From Candidatus Sericytochromatia bacterium S15B-MN24 CBMW_12 (lineage in GTDB: Bacteria > Cyanobacteriota > Sericytochromatia > S15B-MN24 > UBA4093): a DNA stretch of 64,000 bases. The number at the start of each line of letters is the position of its first letter. Position 1 is the first letter of the stretch. A program made the position numbers and the translations under genes. The stretch is from the NCBI GenBank assembly GCA_002083825.1, contig DAZV01000037.1, forward strand, positions 52,543 to 116,542, written 5' to 3'. Positions 49,340 through 58,672 of this stretch are shown piece after piece. The notes under the pieces were generated by a model. It did no database searches and had not been told where the DNA came from. It saw only the letters and a list, made by a program, of their open reading frames with translations.

Positions 49340-49759
49340 TTAGTGGTGGGTATCCAATTCCTGGATCCAGCGAACCAGCTTTTCGGCCGGCGGGAAGGAC
49401 CCACCCTTCTTCTCGATGGCATCCTGGAGGTTCGCCAGCGCGTCGTGCATGCCGTCGTGGCCGCCCTGCTCGACGGCCTCGAAGAGCTTCTCGCGAACGC
49501 CCTTCTCGCCGAAGGTCAGCAGCGCCAAAGCGTGGTTGTAGCGGCCCTGGGCAGTGCTCTTGGCTTCCTTGGCGTAGCGGATGGCCGGTTCCTTGTTACC
49601 CAGGAGGATGTTGAGCCAGCTGAGGCTCACGGCGATCCGAACGTCGTTCGGAGCATCCTTGCGCAGGTCCTGGAAGAACTTCAGGGTCTCTTGCAGCTCA
49701 GCTCCCGATTCATAGAGCCTCAGGCCTTCCTCGTAGCGATCTTCGGTGGTGGCGTTCAC
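49340..49759 (-). CDS. TPR-like helical protein
   Basis: 139 residues from the GTG at 49759, which follows GAGGA by eight to nine bases. All-helical with TPR-like units ('[35 protein letters not shown]' region and '[14 protein letters not shown]'). First gene of the operon with the carboxyltransferase and its epsilon-like partner, so it may scaffold or regulate that complex; this is inference. Confidence 0.7.
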   Translation of the reverse strand: MNATTEDRYEEGLRLYESGAELQETLKFFQDLRKDAPNDVRIAVSLSWLNILLGNKEPAIRYAKEAKSTAQGRYNHALALLTFGEKGVREKLFEAVEQGGHDGMHDALANLQDAIEKKGGSFPPAEKLVRWIQELDTHH

Positions 49760-49910
49760 GGGGTCATTCCTCGTTTTCAAGCGGACTGGGGGGACGCGTC
49801 AGGTTCACCAGTATACCTGAACGCCAAGCCATCCGCCATGGGACGGGGCGAGCGGGGGTCATCGTCAGATGCGCCGAAATCTCGGGGAGAATGTCCGCAG
49901 GATCGCGCGG

Positions 49911-49938
49911 TTTAGGAGCACCCTAGCCGGTGTACAAT
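49911..49938 (+). promoter_or_regulatory. Promoter for the amidase gene
   Basis: TTTAGG (49911-49916), 16-base spacer and TACAAT (49933-49938), about 45 bases before the TTG start. Confidence 0.45.
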
Positions 49939-49984
49939 TCCTGCACCCGAATATCGACGTGACGCTTCTGCGAGGAGGAACCCT

Positions 49985-50635
49985 TTGGCCAGTTTCCTTC
50001 CGATTGCCGCCATGCTCCTATCCGGCACGCTCTACGCCATGGGTTGGGGCCTCAAACCCGCACCCCTGCCAACTCCGGCCCCTGTCGTGACCCCGCGTCC
50101 GATCCCCCCCAAGCCGCAGGTGACCTTCCTGGAGTCCCCCAACCAGGACCTGCGCCCGGCCGGCATGCCCATCGACTGCATCGTCATCCACGATACCGAG
50201 TCGCCCGGCGTCCGATCAGCTCGCCGCATCGCCAACCACTTCCTCAACCCCAAGAGCCAGGTTAGCGCCCACTACATCATCGGCAAGGATGGCGAAGTCG
50301 TGCAGTGCGTCCAAGACGAGGCCCGTGCCTGGCATGCAGGCCCCAGCAGACTGGGAGATCGTGTGAAAGTCAACGATTTCTCCCTGGGCATCGAACTCGT
50401 CAACGCCCAGACCGGCAACGATCCCTTCACCGACGCTCAGTACGATACGCTCAACCAACTGGTCGCCCACCTCATGGCCAAGTACCAGGTTCCCTGGGAA
50501 CGCGTCGTCGGCCACAAGGACATCACCGACCGCGCCAGCAAACGGGATCCCGCCCCGAACTTCGACTGGAAGCGCTTCTTCGCCGGCGTCGACGGCATCC
50601 TCGGCGAGACCTACGCCCGAATCCCCCGCCCTTAA
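49985..50635 (+). CDS. N-acetylmuramoyl-L-alanine amidase (Amidase_2/AmpD-like)
   Basis: 216 residues. TTG start at 49985 with GAGGAGG about six bases upstream. A short signal or membrane segment and a Pro-rich stretch (about 20-45) lead to an amidase_2 domain. Zinc ligands are 'IHDTES' (His), 'WHAG' (His) and the Asp in 'GHKDITDRASKRDPAPNFDW'. It cleaves the amide bond between muramic acid and the stem peptide in cell-wall turnover. Ends at a strong terminator. Confidence 0.92.
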   Translation: MASFLPIAAMLLSGTLYAMGWGLKPAPLPTPAPVVTPRPIPPKPQVTFLESPNQDLRPAGMPIDCIVIHDTESPGVRSARRIANHFLNPKSQVSAHYIIGKDGEVVQCVQDEARAWHAGPSRLGDRVKVNDFSLGIELVNAQTGNDPFTDAQYDTLNQLVAHLMAKYQVPWERVVGHKDITDRASKRDPAPNFDWKRFFAGVDGILGETYARIPRP

Positions 50636-50680
50636 CGAGAGAGGGGGGCGGACCCGCGGTCCGCCCCCCTCTCTCGATTT
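50636..50680. terminator. Strong bidirectional terminator
   Basis: A 19-base perfect stem (cgagagag through ggacc, 50636-50654, with its complement 50658-50676), then a short T run. It separates convergent transcripts. Confidence 0.85.
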
Positions 50681-50684
50681 CAGC

Positions 50685-52550
50685 TTACTGCAACCACTGG
50701 TAATCCACGTCCTTGGTGAACAGCGAGTTCTTGCCGTTGAGTACCCGCAAGCGCACCCGATCCGTGTCGCTCACCCGGCGAGACCCGTAACTCGTCACCA
50801 CGAAGGTCGTTCCATTGTCGGCCAGCCGCAAATCTCGGTCGGCCGGAACCTGGAGGATCACCGGAGAGCCGCTCGGTTGTACGGGCAGGGGCATCGTCCC
50901 CGCCGCGACGCCCGGCGGGACCAAGAAAACCTGCTTCCCCGCCGCGGGATCGACGCTCGCCGAGGCGATGGGAACGCTCACCGCACCCAAGGGACCATTC
51001 GTGAGCGACAGGGTGGCGACCAGGTTCCCGTTCCCCAGCGGATCGGCAATGACGCCCAAGGTGTAGGTGTTGTTGCCCGCCGTTCCGAAGCTGGCGGCAT
51101 TGTCCTTGTAGACGAAGTAAGGAACCTCGAGCTGCGAGATCCGCAAGGCGGTGCCGCCTCCTCCGACGGAATAGGTGGCCGCCGTGGTGATCAGGTCCGG
51201 GGCCGCGTTCCCCTGGGTGTACACCCCCGAACCCGAAACCTTACCCGTCGTTCGGCCGGGCAGGATGAATGGCATCAGGGCGTTGCGGGGATCCGGGATA
51301 TTGTAGGTATGCGAGACGACCGTGAAGTCGATCTCGATGCCTGCGTTCGCCCGGCGCACGGAACCCAGGCTGACCTTGTTGACGCCGTCGATGTTTCCGG
51401 CGACGCGGTTGCCGTGGGTGTCGCGCAGGTCATACTGAACCGTCGAGGTCCCCCCCGGTGAGAGGTGGTGATCCTTGCCGTAAACTCGCGACGCCGCCGT
51501 ATTCACGATCGCTGGGTGAACGATGATCTTCGGGGCGTTGGTGCCCCCGCCATTGGTGATCAGGCCGGTTTCAGCAGCCGCCTGACCGCGCACCAGCCAA
51601 ATCGGCCAGCTGGTAGGAGCCGAGTCGGGGTCGGGGTTGGTCGAAATGGTCGGAGTGAACTTGGCCGTTCCGGCATCGACGTTGACCGTCGGCGAGAAGA
51701 GGCTGAAGGGTGAAGCATCGAGGTCGATGATTCCGCTCGTGAACGCGAGGGCAGGACTCGTGACCAAGATTTGATCCGATGACTGGATGGCTCCGGCATT
51801 CGCCACCGCCAGGGTGACCTCGTCGCCGGCGGTCACTTCCCGACTGGAGTAGGGCTCGGTCGTCGCCCACTTAGGCACCTGGCCCACCGTGACGGCAACC
51901 TGGGTGGTCTGGCCCGCGACGATCGACTGGGTGGCAGCGCCGATGCCGAAGCCCGCCTGCGTCGAGGAGGTATCCGTGCGAAGGGCATCGGGAAATGCCC
52001 AGGCGGGGACGACGTGTTCGGGATCGAAGACCAGGAAGTTACTGTTGGCGGTCGTCGAGCCGCTCTTGGAGATGACCCGGAACTCGTTTTCGCCGGGGTC
52101 GAAGACATGGTCGGCGTCCGCGTCCACGAAGAAGATGTCGCGGAGGCCGTCGTAGGTGATCTGCCCCGTAGCCGAGAGCAGGCGTTCATGGCTGGAGCGG
52201 ACGGTGAGGGTGAAGACGCCGGGCAAGACGTTGAAGAACGTGACGTTGATGGTCCCGCTGGCCCGCGAGCCCGCGAGGTACGAGTTACGCGCGACGTACT
52301 GGACAGATTCGTTGCCCAGGGCGTCGCGAAGCCTTACCTCGACCGTGTTGATCATGTTCCGATCGTAGGCATACTGGACGGACGGCCCGGACAGGGCGGG
52401 AAGGGTGAGCGGAACGACGACGCTCCCGGGAACCTGCGTCTGGGACGCGGTTTCGGCGGGGGTCGTGACGAGTGGCTGGTGCACGGCACAACTGGTGGCG
52501 AGTAGGGCCGCTACGGCGATCGCCCCGTTCTTCCGAAGGAATGCATTCAT
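50685..52550 (-). CDS. Large lipoprotein-like secreted protein of unknown function
   Basis: 621 residues from the ATG at 52550, with GGAGG eight bases upstream. Signal 'AIAVAALLATSCAVH' with a lipobox-like Cys. The mature part is beta-rich, with repeated Ig-like sequence features and an Asp-rich loop 'FFVDADADHVFDPGENEF' that resembles a calcium-binding or thrombospondin-type turn. No named family recognised. Last of three consecutive lipoprotein genes. Confidence 0.75.
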   Translation of the reverse strand: MNAFLRKNGAIAVAALLATSCAVHQPLVTTPAETASQTQVPGSVVVPLTLPALSGPSVQYAYDRNMINTVEVRLRDALGNESVQYVARNSYLAGSRASGTINVTFFNVLPGVFTLTVRSSHERLLSATGQITYDGLRDIFFVDADADHVFDPGENEFRVISKSGSTTANSNFLVFDPEHVVPAWAFPDALRTDTSSTQAGFGIGAATQSIVAGQTTQVAVTVGQVPKWATTEPYSSREVTAGDEVTLAVANAGAIQSSDQILVTSPALAFTSGIIDLDASPFSLFSPTVNVDAGTAKFTPTISTNPDPDSAPTSWPIWLVRGQAAAETGLITNGGGTNAPKIIVHPAIVNTAASRVYGKDHHLSPGGTSTVQYDLRDTHGNRVAGNIDGVNKVSLGSVRRANAGIEIDFTVVSHTYNIPDPRNALMPFILPGRTTGKVSGSGVYTQGNAAPDLITTAATYSVGGGGTALRISQLEVPYFVYKDNAASFGTAGNNTYTLGVIADPLGNGNLVATLSLTNGPLGAVSVPIASASVDPAAGKQVFLVPPGVAAGTMPLPVQPSGSPVILQVPADRDLRLADNGTTFVVTSYGSRRVSDTDRVRLRVLNGKNSLFTKDVDYQWLQ

Positions 52551-52579
52551 GAGATTGACCTCCAAAACAGGCGAGCGCA

Positions 52580-53746
52580 CTAGTGAGTGACCGTTCCGAC
52601 ATCGTCACCCGAGTAAGCCGGAATCTCGAGCGGAACGCTGACCGCTCCCGTGCCCAGGTCCGGCAAGTCGACGGCGATCGAGGCGGTGCTGTGACGATCG
52701 GTGGCCACGAAGTTGAACGAGGCCGAGATCTGGCCCGAGCGCGCCGTGATCACGGTCGTGCCCGGCCGATAGGCATGAATGACGCCCCCCGAGGTGACGA
52801 AGGCCACGGCGGGCGCCGAACTGGACCAGGTCAGGATCGGGAAGGACAGCGCGGACACGGTGTCGAGCGCATACGCCTTGAGTTGGGCCTTCCCGTGGAA
52901 AGATTCCCCCACCTGATGCGTGAGGGTCGATCGATCGAAGGCCATCCGGTCGACCACGCGGAAGGTGCCGGCATCGACCTCGACCCCGTCGACGCGTAGC
53001 CAGACCTTGCACTCGCCCTTGATCCCCTGGGGAACGATGACCCGGATCATGTCCTGCTCGGCATCCACCAGGCGGTTGAACGTAGTCAGCGGATCGAGGC
53101 TACGGCGCGGCTCGATGCTCACCGTCGCCTTCGTCCGGTAGGGGGAAATCGGCCCCTGAGGCGTCATCTGACCCAGGTAGACCTCGACGATATCCGAAGC
53201 CGTTACCGCGCGACCGAAGAACTTCACCGTGTCGATGGTAAACGCGGACCCCACGCCGCCGGCTGCCGAGGACAAGGCCCCAAGCGTCGGCTCCACCGCG
53301 TTCAGCGTCAGAGCGAAGCTCGTCTTGAGGTTGGTCTTGACCTCGATGTTGGGTGCCGAGCCCATTGACGTGGGCTCGCTCATCAGAGAAGGCGTCGCTT
53401 CCCGGTAAGCACGCGCCTCGATCGTGTAGGTTCCCGCACGCAGACGCATGCTGGCGGACGATAGGGAATTGGGGCTGTCATTGCGCGTGAGCACGACCTG
53501 GTCCGCCACGCGCCCCAGACCATCGAAGGCGACGACGACCAGCGAGTTCGCCGAATACGGTATCGCCTGAACGAATTGCGGCCAGCGAACCCGGAGCTCG
53601 ACCTCTCCGAAATCGGCCGACTGTACGGCCAACCCTGGAACGGGCCGGCTCTCGATCTGAACGGGAGCGACCGAGTTTTGACAACCGACGCTCGAGACGG
53701 TCGCAAGCAGCAACAGAGCCACGGATCTTTGACGTTTCAAAGACAT
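52580..53746 (-). CDS. Lipoprotein with IPT-like and BIG2-type domains
   Basis: 388 residues from the ATG at 53746 with GAGG six bases upstream. Lipobox 'VSSVGC'. The N-domain (about 40-140) resembles the one before the NHL propeller at 29054-30505. The C-terminal part (about 265-360) has a BIG2-type pattern ('ILTWSSSAPAVAFVTSGGVIHAYRPGTTVITARS' region). Probable surface or periplasmic protein. Middle gene of the trio at 50685-54294. Confidence 0.75.
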   Translation of the reverse strand: MSLKRQRSVALLLLATVSSVGCQNSVAPVQIESRPVPGLAVQSADFGEVELRVRWPQFVQAIPYSANSLVVVAFDGLGRVADQVVLTRNDSPNSLSSASMRLRAGTYTIEARAYREATPSLMSEPTSMGSAPNIEVKTNLKTSFALTLNAVEPTLGALSSAAGGVGSAFTIDTVKFFGRAVTASDIVEVYLGQMTPQGPISPYRTKATVSIEPRRSLDPLTTFNRLVDAEQDMIRVIVPQGIKGECKVWLRVDGVEVDAGTFRVVDRMAFDRSTLTHQVGESFHGKAQLKAYALDTVSALSFPILTWSSSAPAVAFVTSGGVIHAYRPGTTVITARSGQISASFNFVATDRHSTASIAVDLPDLGTGAVSVPLEIPAYSGDDVGTVTH

Positions 53747-53754
53747 CGGGAGCC

Positions 53755-54294
53755 TCACTTCAAGTCGATGGCGAGCATGCCATCGTTTCGCACCGTGACG
53801 GTCGACGAGGCGCTAACGCCCGGATTGCCCTTGAGACGCGCCGTGACGGTCACGACGCCCCCCACTTCCGTGTCGATTGCTTGAACCCAGCCGTCTTCGT
53901 CTACCGAAAGTAGCTGGGGATTCGAACTGGACCAATGGAGAACGCCAGGAGCGAGGGGCTCGCCGGATTCCGACAGGAAGGCAACGGTCAAGAGCGCGGC
54001 GGAGGGGAACCCAGCCGACTCGTGCTCGAGATTGCTGGCGTCGGAATCGGGGGCTTGGAGGTCGGGTTTTTCGTTCTCGCTCGTGAAGTGAGGAGCATTG
54101 ATCTCGAGCGTCGAGGGGGAAACGACGATACTTGCAACCTTCACGATCGGAGCGGCGGGGTTCGGAGCCGCAGAGGCGCCGACCACGGGTTCCCCCGACG
54201 AGTCACGACTAGGAACCGTCGGCAAATCGCTACACGAGACGACTGCAAACAGGAGAGCGAGTGAGGCCGAGCCTCGCAGAAATCCCTGCTTCAT
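53755..54294 (-). CDS. BIG2-domain lipoprotein
   Basis: 179 residues from the ATG at 54294 with AAAGGA six bases upstream. Lipobox 'FAVVSC'. The C-terminal half is one bacterial Ig-like (BIG2) domain: 'LHWSSSNPQLLSVDEDGWVQAI' and 'GVVTVTARLKG'. First gene of the trio, with a 19-codon upstream frame rejected. Close in design to the protein at 30509-30943. Confidence 0.78.
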   Translation of the reverse strand: MKQGFLRGSASLALLFAVVSCSDLPTVPSRDSSGEPVVGASAAPNPAAPIVKVASIVVSPSTLEINAPHFTSENEKPDLQAPDSDASNLEHESAGFPSAALLTVAFLSESGEPLAPGVLHWSSSNPQLLSVDEDGWVQAIDTEVGGVVTVTARLKGNPGVSASSTVTVRNDGMLAIDLK

Positions 54295-54459
54295 CCGCGA
54301 TCCTTTCTCCCAATGGGAGACTCCCCGCCGTCTTGGACGTTCAGGGTAATAGCAAACAGGCAACTGCTATCTAGCCTAACGGATCCGACCAGAGGACGTC
54401 AAATCGGAAATCGTATCCCCACAGGGTTCGAAGGCTCGCCGGAGGGGTACGAAGGAGGG

Positions 54460-54723
54460 ATGAAAGACCCTTCGAAGCGTCGCCGGACGCCAAGCTTTCC
54501 CATGCGCGGCCTTCGGGTTCAGCATGCAATTCCGGGCCTGCTAGGCCTGCTGGGCATCCTGACCGGGCTATGCCTTCTAGTGTCAGCCTGCGAGTACCCG
54601 TTCGGGAACCCGGTCGCGGGGGCCTCGCCATCATCGTCGCCGACTGCCACCACCGAGCCGACCGGGGCGAGTCCCCAACCCAGCCCCTCCGCCGGAAGCG
54701 TTCAGCCCGTCATCAGCTTCTGA
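54460..54723 (+). CDS. Small lipoprotein
   Basis: 87 residues from the ATG at 54460, preceded by gaaggaggg. A positively charged N-tail, a hydrophobic segment ('IPGLLGLLGILTGLCLLVSAC') with a lipobox Cys and then a Ser/Thr/Pro/Ala-rich tail. The tail looks like a low-complexity cell-surface linker. Family not recognised. Confidence 0.6.
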   Translation: MKDPSKRRRTPSFPMRGLRVQHAIPGLLGLLGILTGLCLLVSACEYPFGNPVAGASPSSSPTATTEPTGASPQPSPSAGSVQPVISF

Positions 54724-54876
54724 AGCGCTCATCTAAAGAAAGAGCGTTGCTTCAGGACAGCGAGAGAGGGTAATCAACCAAGCACCCGCATTTTGGCTCA
54801 GCAGCCGCTTGGGGCGGGCGCAAACCCGATGTCGGCGGGTATAAGAGGGTAAAGATTCCATTCGAGGGGGTTAGTC

Positions 54877-55650
54877 GTGGCCATCAATATTCCCGTTCGC
54901 CAAAACCAGAAGCTCGAAACCTTGCTTCAGCGGGCCGAAAAGGATCCCGAGCTCAACCAGCTCTGGCGATCCTCCAACGTCAACGCCGTCACTCGACTCT
55001 CCATGAGTGATCACGGCTATGTCCACATCAAGATCGTCTCCAACCTGGCCGTGAAGCTACTCCGCCTGCTGCTCGAAGCCGGCATCGAGCCCGCGATGGT
55101 CAAGGACCACGGCATGACCCCGGATGACGCGGAGGTCGTGGTGGTGCTCGGCGCCCTCCTCCACGACGTCGGCATGGCGATTCATCGCGATCGCCACCAT
55201 ATCTACAGCCTCTTCATCGCCAACCGCATGCTGCCCCGCCTGCTGGACGGACTCTACGAGGGAGACGCCCGCCAGATCGTGACGGCCGAAGTCCTGCATG
55301 CCATCGTCTCTCACGAGCCCACGGAGCGCTGCCTCACCCTGGAAGCCGGCATCGTCAAGGTCGCGAACGCCCTGGACATCGCCCAGGGACGGTCCCGGAT
55401 CCCGTTCGAAGCGGGCAAGGTAAACATCCACTCCGTCTCGGCGATGGCGATCGATTCCGTCACGCTCCGCAAGGGCCTGGAAAAGCCGGTGGCCATCGAG
55501 ATCGCCATGAGCAATTCGGCGGGGATCTACCTGCTCGACGAGTTGCTCAAGCACAACCTCAAGACGTCAGGTATCGACGCGCACCTCGAGGTGGAAGCGA
55601 AAATCGAAGGCGAGACCGAGAAGAAGCTCATCCGGTTCTACAATCTTTGA
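54877..55650 (+). CDS. HD-domain phosphohydrolase
   Basis: 257 residues, GTG start with GAGGGGG about six bases upstream. The HD motif reads 'LLHDVGMAIHR' with an earlier 'HGYVHIKIV' and a later His in 'HAIVSHEP' that complete the metal site. The substrate is unknown; HD enzymes usually hydrolyse nucleotides or phosphodiesters. A short inverted repeat after the gene acts as its terminator. The upstream gap 54724-54876 has a TATAAG box. Confidence 0.82.
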   Translation: MAINIPVRQNQKLETLLQRAEKDPELNQLWRSSNVNAVTRLSMSDHGYVHIKIVSNLAVKLLRLLLEAGIEPAMVKDHGMTPDDAEVVVVLGALLHDVGMAIHRDRHHIYSLFIANRMLPRLLDGLYEGDARQIVTAEVLHAIVSHEPTERCLTLEAGIVKVANALDIAQGRSRIPFEAGKVNIHSVSAMAIDSVTLRKGLEKPVAIEIAMSNSAGIYLLDELLKHNLKTSGIDAHLEVEAKIEGETEKKLIRFYNL

Positions 55651-55676
55651 GGAAATCGACGAATTTCAAGGCTTCT

Positions 55677-55704
55677 GGCCCCATGGTCCCGATGCCATGG
55701 GGCC
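55677..55704. terminator. Terminator-like hairpin between convergent genes
   Basis: Stem ggccccatgg (55677-55686) with ccatggggcc (55695-55704), between the HD gene and the RNA methyltransferase gene, which converge. Confidence 0.7.
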
Positions 55705-55715
55705 GCTCTGACTTT

Positions 55716-56918
55716 CTACGATGCGGGCGTCGGTTCGACTTGCTCGGACAAACGGCCGATCGTCACGCCGATCTTCAAGCCGCCGTGGGGTAGGATGAGG
55801 CGCGATTCCTCGGGCAGCTTGAGGGCGCCGTAAAAGCTCGGTTCGGGAACGACGATGGCAAAGCGCCAGCCGGAATAGGTTCCGCGCAGCTTGCTTCCAA
55901 TCCGCCCGTAAAGGCGGCCGGCATCCTCGTGGTCGCCAATTCTCACTCCGTAGGGCGGGTTGCAGACGATCCAGCCGGCTGGTCCTTCGGGAGCCTGGGC
56001 CGAGAAGAAATCCGCGGCCTTGAGCGTCAAATCCGCGAGAACCCCCGCACGCTGGGCGTTGGCACGGGTGGCGGCGATGGCTCCCGAGTTCAGATCCTGC
56101 GCGAAAATCGGGTGAGGCGCTGCGGCCAACGTCTGTTCGAGGGCCTTGGTCTTGAGGTGGCGCCAGGTGGCTTCTTTGAAGGACGGCCATTGCTCGAAGA
56201 GGAAGCTGCGATGCAGGCCCGGCGGCAAGCGCCTGGCGATGAGAGCCGCCTCGATGGGAAAGGTTCCCGCCCCGCACATCGGGTCGAGGAGCGGAGCGGA
56301 GCCGTCGAAGCCGGCCGCCAGGAGGATACCGGCCGCCAGGGTCTCACGGATGGGGGCCTTGGCGGTTTCTTCCCGGTAGCCGCGCTTGTGCAGCAATTCG
56401 CCCGAGGTATCCAGGGAGAGGGTGACCCGGTTTTCTTCCAGGCGGACGAGTAGTAGCTGGTTCGGGCCTTCGGCGACGGCTTCCCGGACCCGGGGAACGG
56501 ATTGTTCGTCGAGGCGGTCCCGGATGGCATCACGGAGGGTCCGCTCGATCAGGCTGTCGGACGTCATGCGGGAGCCGTGAAGCGAGACCTCGACGCGCAA
56601 AGGCAGCGCGGGGAGCAGGGTTTCCCAGCGGACGTCCTTGGTGTGGCGGAAGAGTTCTTCGGGTGCGCGGGAGCGGAACTCGGCCACCCGCATCAGGACG
56701 CGGTTGGCCGTGCGTAGCCAGAGGTTCGCCCGGTAAGCAAGTTCCAGCTTACCCTTGAACTCGACTCCACCGGGAATCTCGGTGATCTCGGCAGCCTCGA
56801 TGGAGGCCAACTCGCGCGCGAGAACGGGTTCGAGGCCGGGCGAACACGGCGCGAACCAGGTGTGAACGGGGGCATGAACGTGCTGCTTGATGCGCCGTTC
56901 GATCGCTGAAGTCATCAT
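55716..56918 (-). CDS. RlmL-like RNA methyltransferase with THUMP domain
   Basis: 400 residues from the ATG at 56918; GGAGG lies 11 bases upstream and an extended -10 (tgCTATGAT on the minus strand, 56941-56949) lies just before it. N-terminal THUMP domain (about 15-150) for RNA binding. The C-terminal Rossmann methylase has 'LLDPMCGAGTFPIEAALIA' and the catalytic 'NPPYG' at 320-324. Members methylate guanine N2 in 23S rRNA (RlmL-type) or tRNA (Trm14-type). Confidence 0.9.
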   Translation of the reverse strand: MMTSAIERRIKQHVHAPVHTWFAPCSPGLEPVLARELASIEAAEITEIPGGVEFKGKLELAYRANLWLRTANRVLMRVAEFRSRAPEELFRHTKDVRWETLLPALPLRVEVSLHGSRMTSDSLIERTLRDAIRDRLDEQSVPRVREAVAEGPNQLLLVRLEENRVTLSLDTSGELLHKRGYREETAKAPIRETLAAGILLAAGFDGSAPLLDPMCGAGTFPIEAALIARRLPPGLHRSFLFEQWPSFKEATWRHLKTKALEQTLAAAPHPIFAQDLNSGAIAATRANAQRAGVLADLTLKAADFFSAQAPEGPAGWIVCNPPYGVRIGDHEDAGRLYGRIGSKLRGTYSGWRFAIVVPEPSFYGALKLPEESRLILPHGGLKIGVTIGRLSEQVEPTPAS

Positions 56919-57022
56919 GAATAGCCAATCCTCCGAGTTCATCATAGCACGCGCCCCCCTGGCCGATGGTTCATGAGGCGACTGAATAGCCGTTTGCCAG
57001 CAAGAATTGGCATGTGGGTCGT

Positions 57023-57853
57023 TCAGGGCATTCGGGCTTGAGGGTACGCCCCAAGCAGAACGAGAGAGGCCGCCATCTGATTCAGTTCGGATAGGGCCTC
57101 GGCGATGCGCGGGTCCTGGGGATCCCCTTCGAAGTCGAGGTAGAACTGGTACTCCCATGGCTTCTTGCGATTCGGGCGGGATTCCAGGCGGGTAAGCTGG
57201 ATTCCGCGTCGAGCGAGGACGCCGATGGCCTTGTACAAGGCTCCCGGCTCGTTGGCGAGGCCAAGAATGAGGGATGCCTTGCGAGGTGGCGAGAGATCGA
57301 AGGGGGGTGGCTTATGGGGGAGGGCGATTGCCAGGAACCGGGTGAAGTTGTCGGCCTGGTTCTGGATACTGTCGGCCAAGATTTCCAGGCGATAGATCTC
57401 GGCGGCCCGACGGCTGGCGATCGCGGCGGCACCCATTCGCCCTTCTTGGCGGATGAGCTTGGCGCTTCCTGCCGTATCGTAGGCAGGAACTTGCTCGACA
57501 CCGAGGTTCCTCAAAAAATCACTGCATTGTTCGAGCCCCTGCGGGTGAGAGAGAACATGTCGGATATCGTCGAGGCGCTGTCCCGGCAGGGCCATCAGGC
57601 AGTGCTGGACGGCCACGATGGTCTCGCCGACGAGGGTCAGCGACCGCGTGGCGAGAAGGTCATAATTTTCCTTGATACTGCCGGTGAGGGAGTTCTCGAT
57701 GGGGAGGACGCCCCAGTCCACCGCGGCGGATTCCACCCGATCGAAGACATCCCGGAACGTCGTCGCAGGCATGGGAAGCGCATCGGGGAAGAGTTGAAGG
57801 ACCGCGACCTCGCTGTAGGCGCCGGACTCTCCCTGAAAGGCGACCTGGCTCAT
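57023..57853 (-). CDS. pheA: Prephenate dehydratase
   Basis: 276 residues, the length of the monofunctional enzyme. Converts prephenate to phenylpyruvate for phenylalanine synthesis. Catalytic region: 'VAFQGESGAYSE' at the start, 'VLPIENSLTGSI', and the Thr-Arg-Phe active site 'NFTRFLAI'. The C-terminal ACT domain contains 'EPGALYKAIGVLA' and 'LESRP', the phenylalanine feedback site. It stands alone here without other aromatic genes. Confidence 0.94.
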   Translation of the reverse strand: MSQVAFQGESGAYSEVAVLQLFPDALPMPATTFRDVFDRVESAAVDWGVLPIENSLTGSIKENYDLLATRSLTLVGETIVAVQHCLMALPGQRLDDIRHVLSHPQGLEQCSDFLRNLGVEQVPAYDTAGSAKLIRQEGRMGAAAIASRRAAEIYRLEILADSIQNQADNFTRFLAIALPHKPPPFDLSPPRKASLILGLANEPGALYKAIGVLARRGIQLTRLESRPNRKKPWEYQFYLDFEGDPQDPRIAEALSELNQMAASLVLLGAYPQARMP

Positions 57854-57985
57854 AGACTAACTCCACGTCTTTAGCTTGCTCGGACGACGCGTGAAAACGT
57901 CATCCGCTCAAGATCCTCCGGGACGGAAGAGGCGCAACCGTTCCCCCGCGCGATCGGTCTCTCCGGGTGGGCAGTAGGGTCTTCC

Positions 57986-58423
57986 CTATGCCCGGAGGGA
58001 GGCCAGTTCGGATCTCGTCGAAGCGCCATCGTTGGGGGCGACCACGGAGAGGCCTCTTTGTTCGAATATGTTTTTTGCGACCAGCATCGCATTGATGGTT
58101 TTGGGAAATCCTATGTAGGGCGCGCAGTGCAGGATTGATTCAACAATTTCCCCCACCGTCAATCCAACATTCAAGGCGGAATTGATGTGCAGATCGAGTT
58201 GCGGCTCGCAGCCGCCTTGCGTGGCGAGCACCGCGATGGTGATCAGCTCCCTGTGTTTGAAATCCAGGTCGTTCCGGCCGAAGATGTCACCGTAGGCATA
58301 TTCTGCTACAAAGCGCGCCAAATCTGGCGATACCTCATTGAGAACATTGAGGAGGTTTTGAGCGCCCCCGGGATTGATTTCCATGAAACGCTGTTTGCCT
58401 GCTTCATAGCGGTCAGTCTGCAT
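57986..58423 (-). CDS. Carboxymuconolactone decarboxylase-like (AhpD-fold) protein
   Basis: 145 residues from the ATG at 58423 with AGAAGG six to seven bases upstream. The CMD fold is seen in 'RELITIAVLATQGGCEPQLDLHINSALNVGLTVGEIVESILHCAPYIGFP' as conserved residues 70-120. The catalytic Cys-x-x-Cys of AhpD is absent; only a single Cys and His pattern of the gamma-CMD group is present. Base composition is visibly lower in G+C than neighbours, suggesting transfer. The gap 58424-58672 holds no convincing gene. Confidence 0.82.
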   Translation of the reverse strand: MQTDRYEAGKQRFMEINPGGAQNLLNVLNEVSPDLARFVAEYAYGDIFGRNDLDFKHRELITIAVLATQGGCEPQLDLHINSALNVGLTVGEIVESILHCAPYIGFPKTINAMLVAKNIFEQRGLSVVAPNDGASTRSELASLRA

Positions 58424-58672
58424 GCGTTGCCTTCTTTCTGGTGGAAGCGACATCCATAGCAATAAATGTCCTCGATTCAGGAAACTTGCGAATAGTGAGT
58501 TCGCTAACTGACCGCATCCGAGCAGCCGCGCTGTTCCCAAGACCTGGTTCCACAGGATAGCGCCAAGCACATGATGCGTCAACCACGGCAACGGGCAGGT
58601 TAACGGGGGGCCTTGAGCCGGGAGAGTTGCGCCTCTACACCTGCGCCCGGGAGGCTGCCCCAGTGGGACGAA

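Noticed and set aside
58436..58591. Upstream extension of the decarboxylase-like gene
   Set aside because: Open for 52 codons but without ribosome site or resemblance to the family; the start at 58423 has both.
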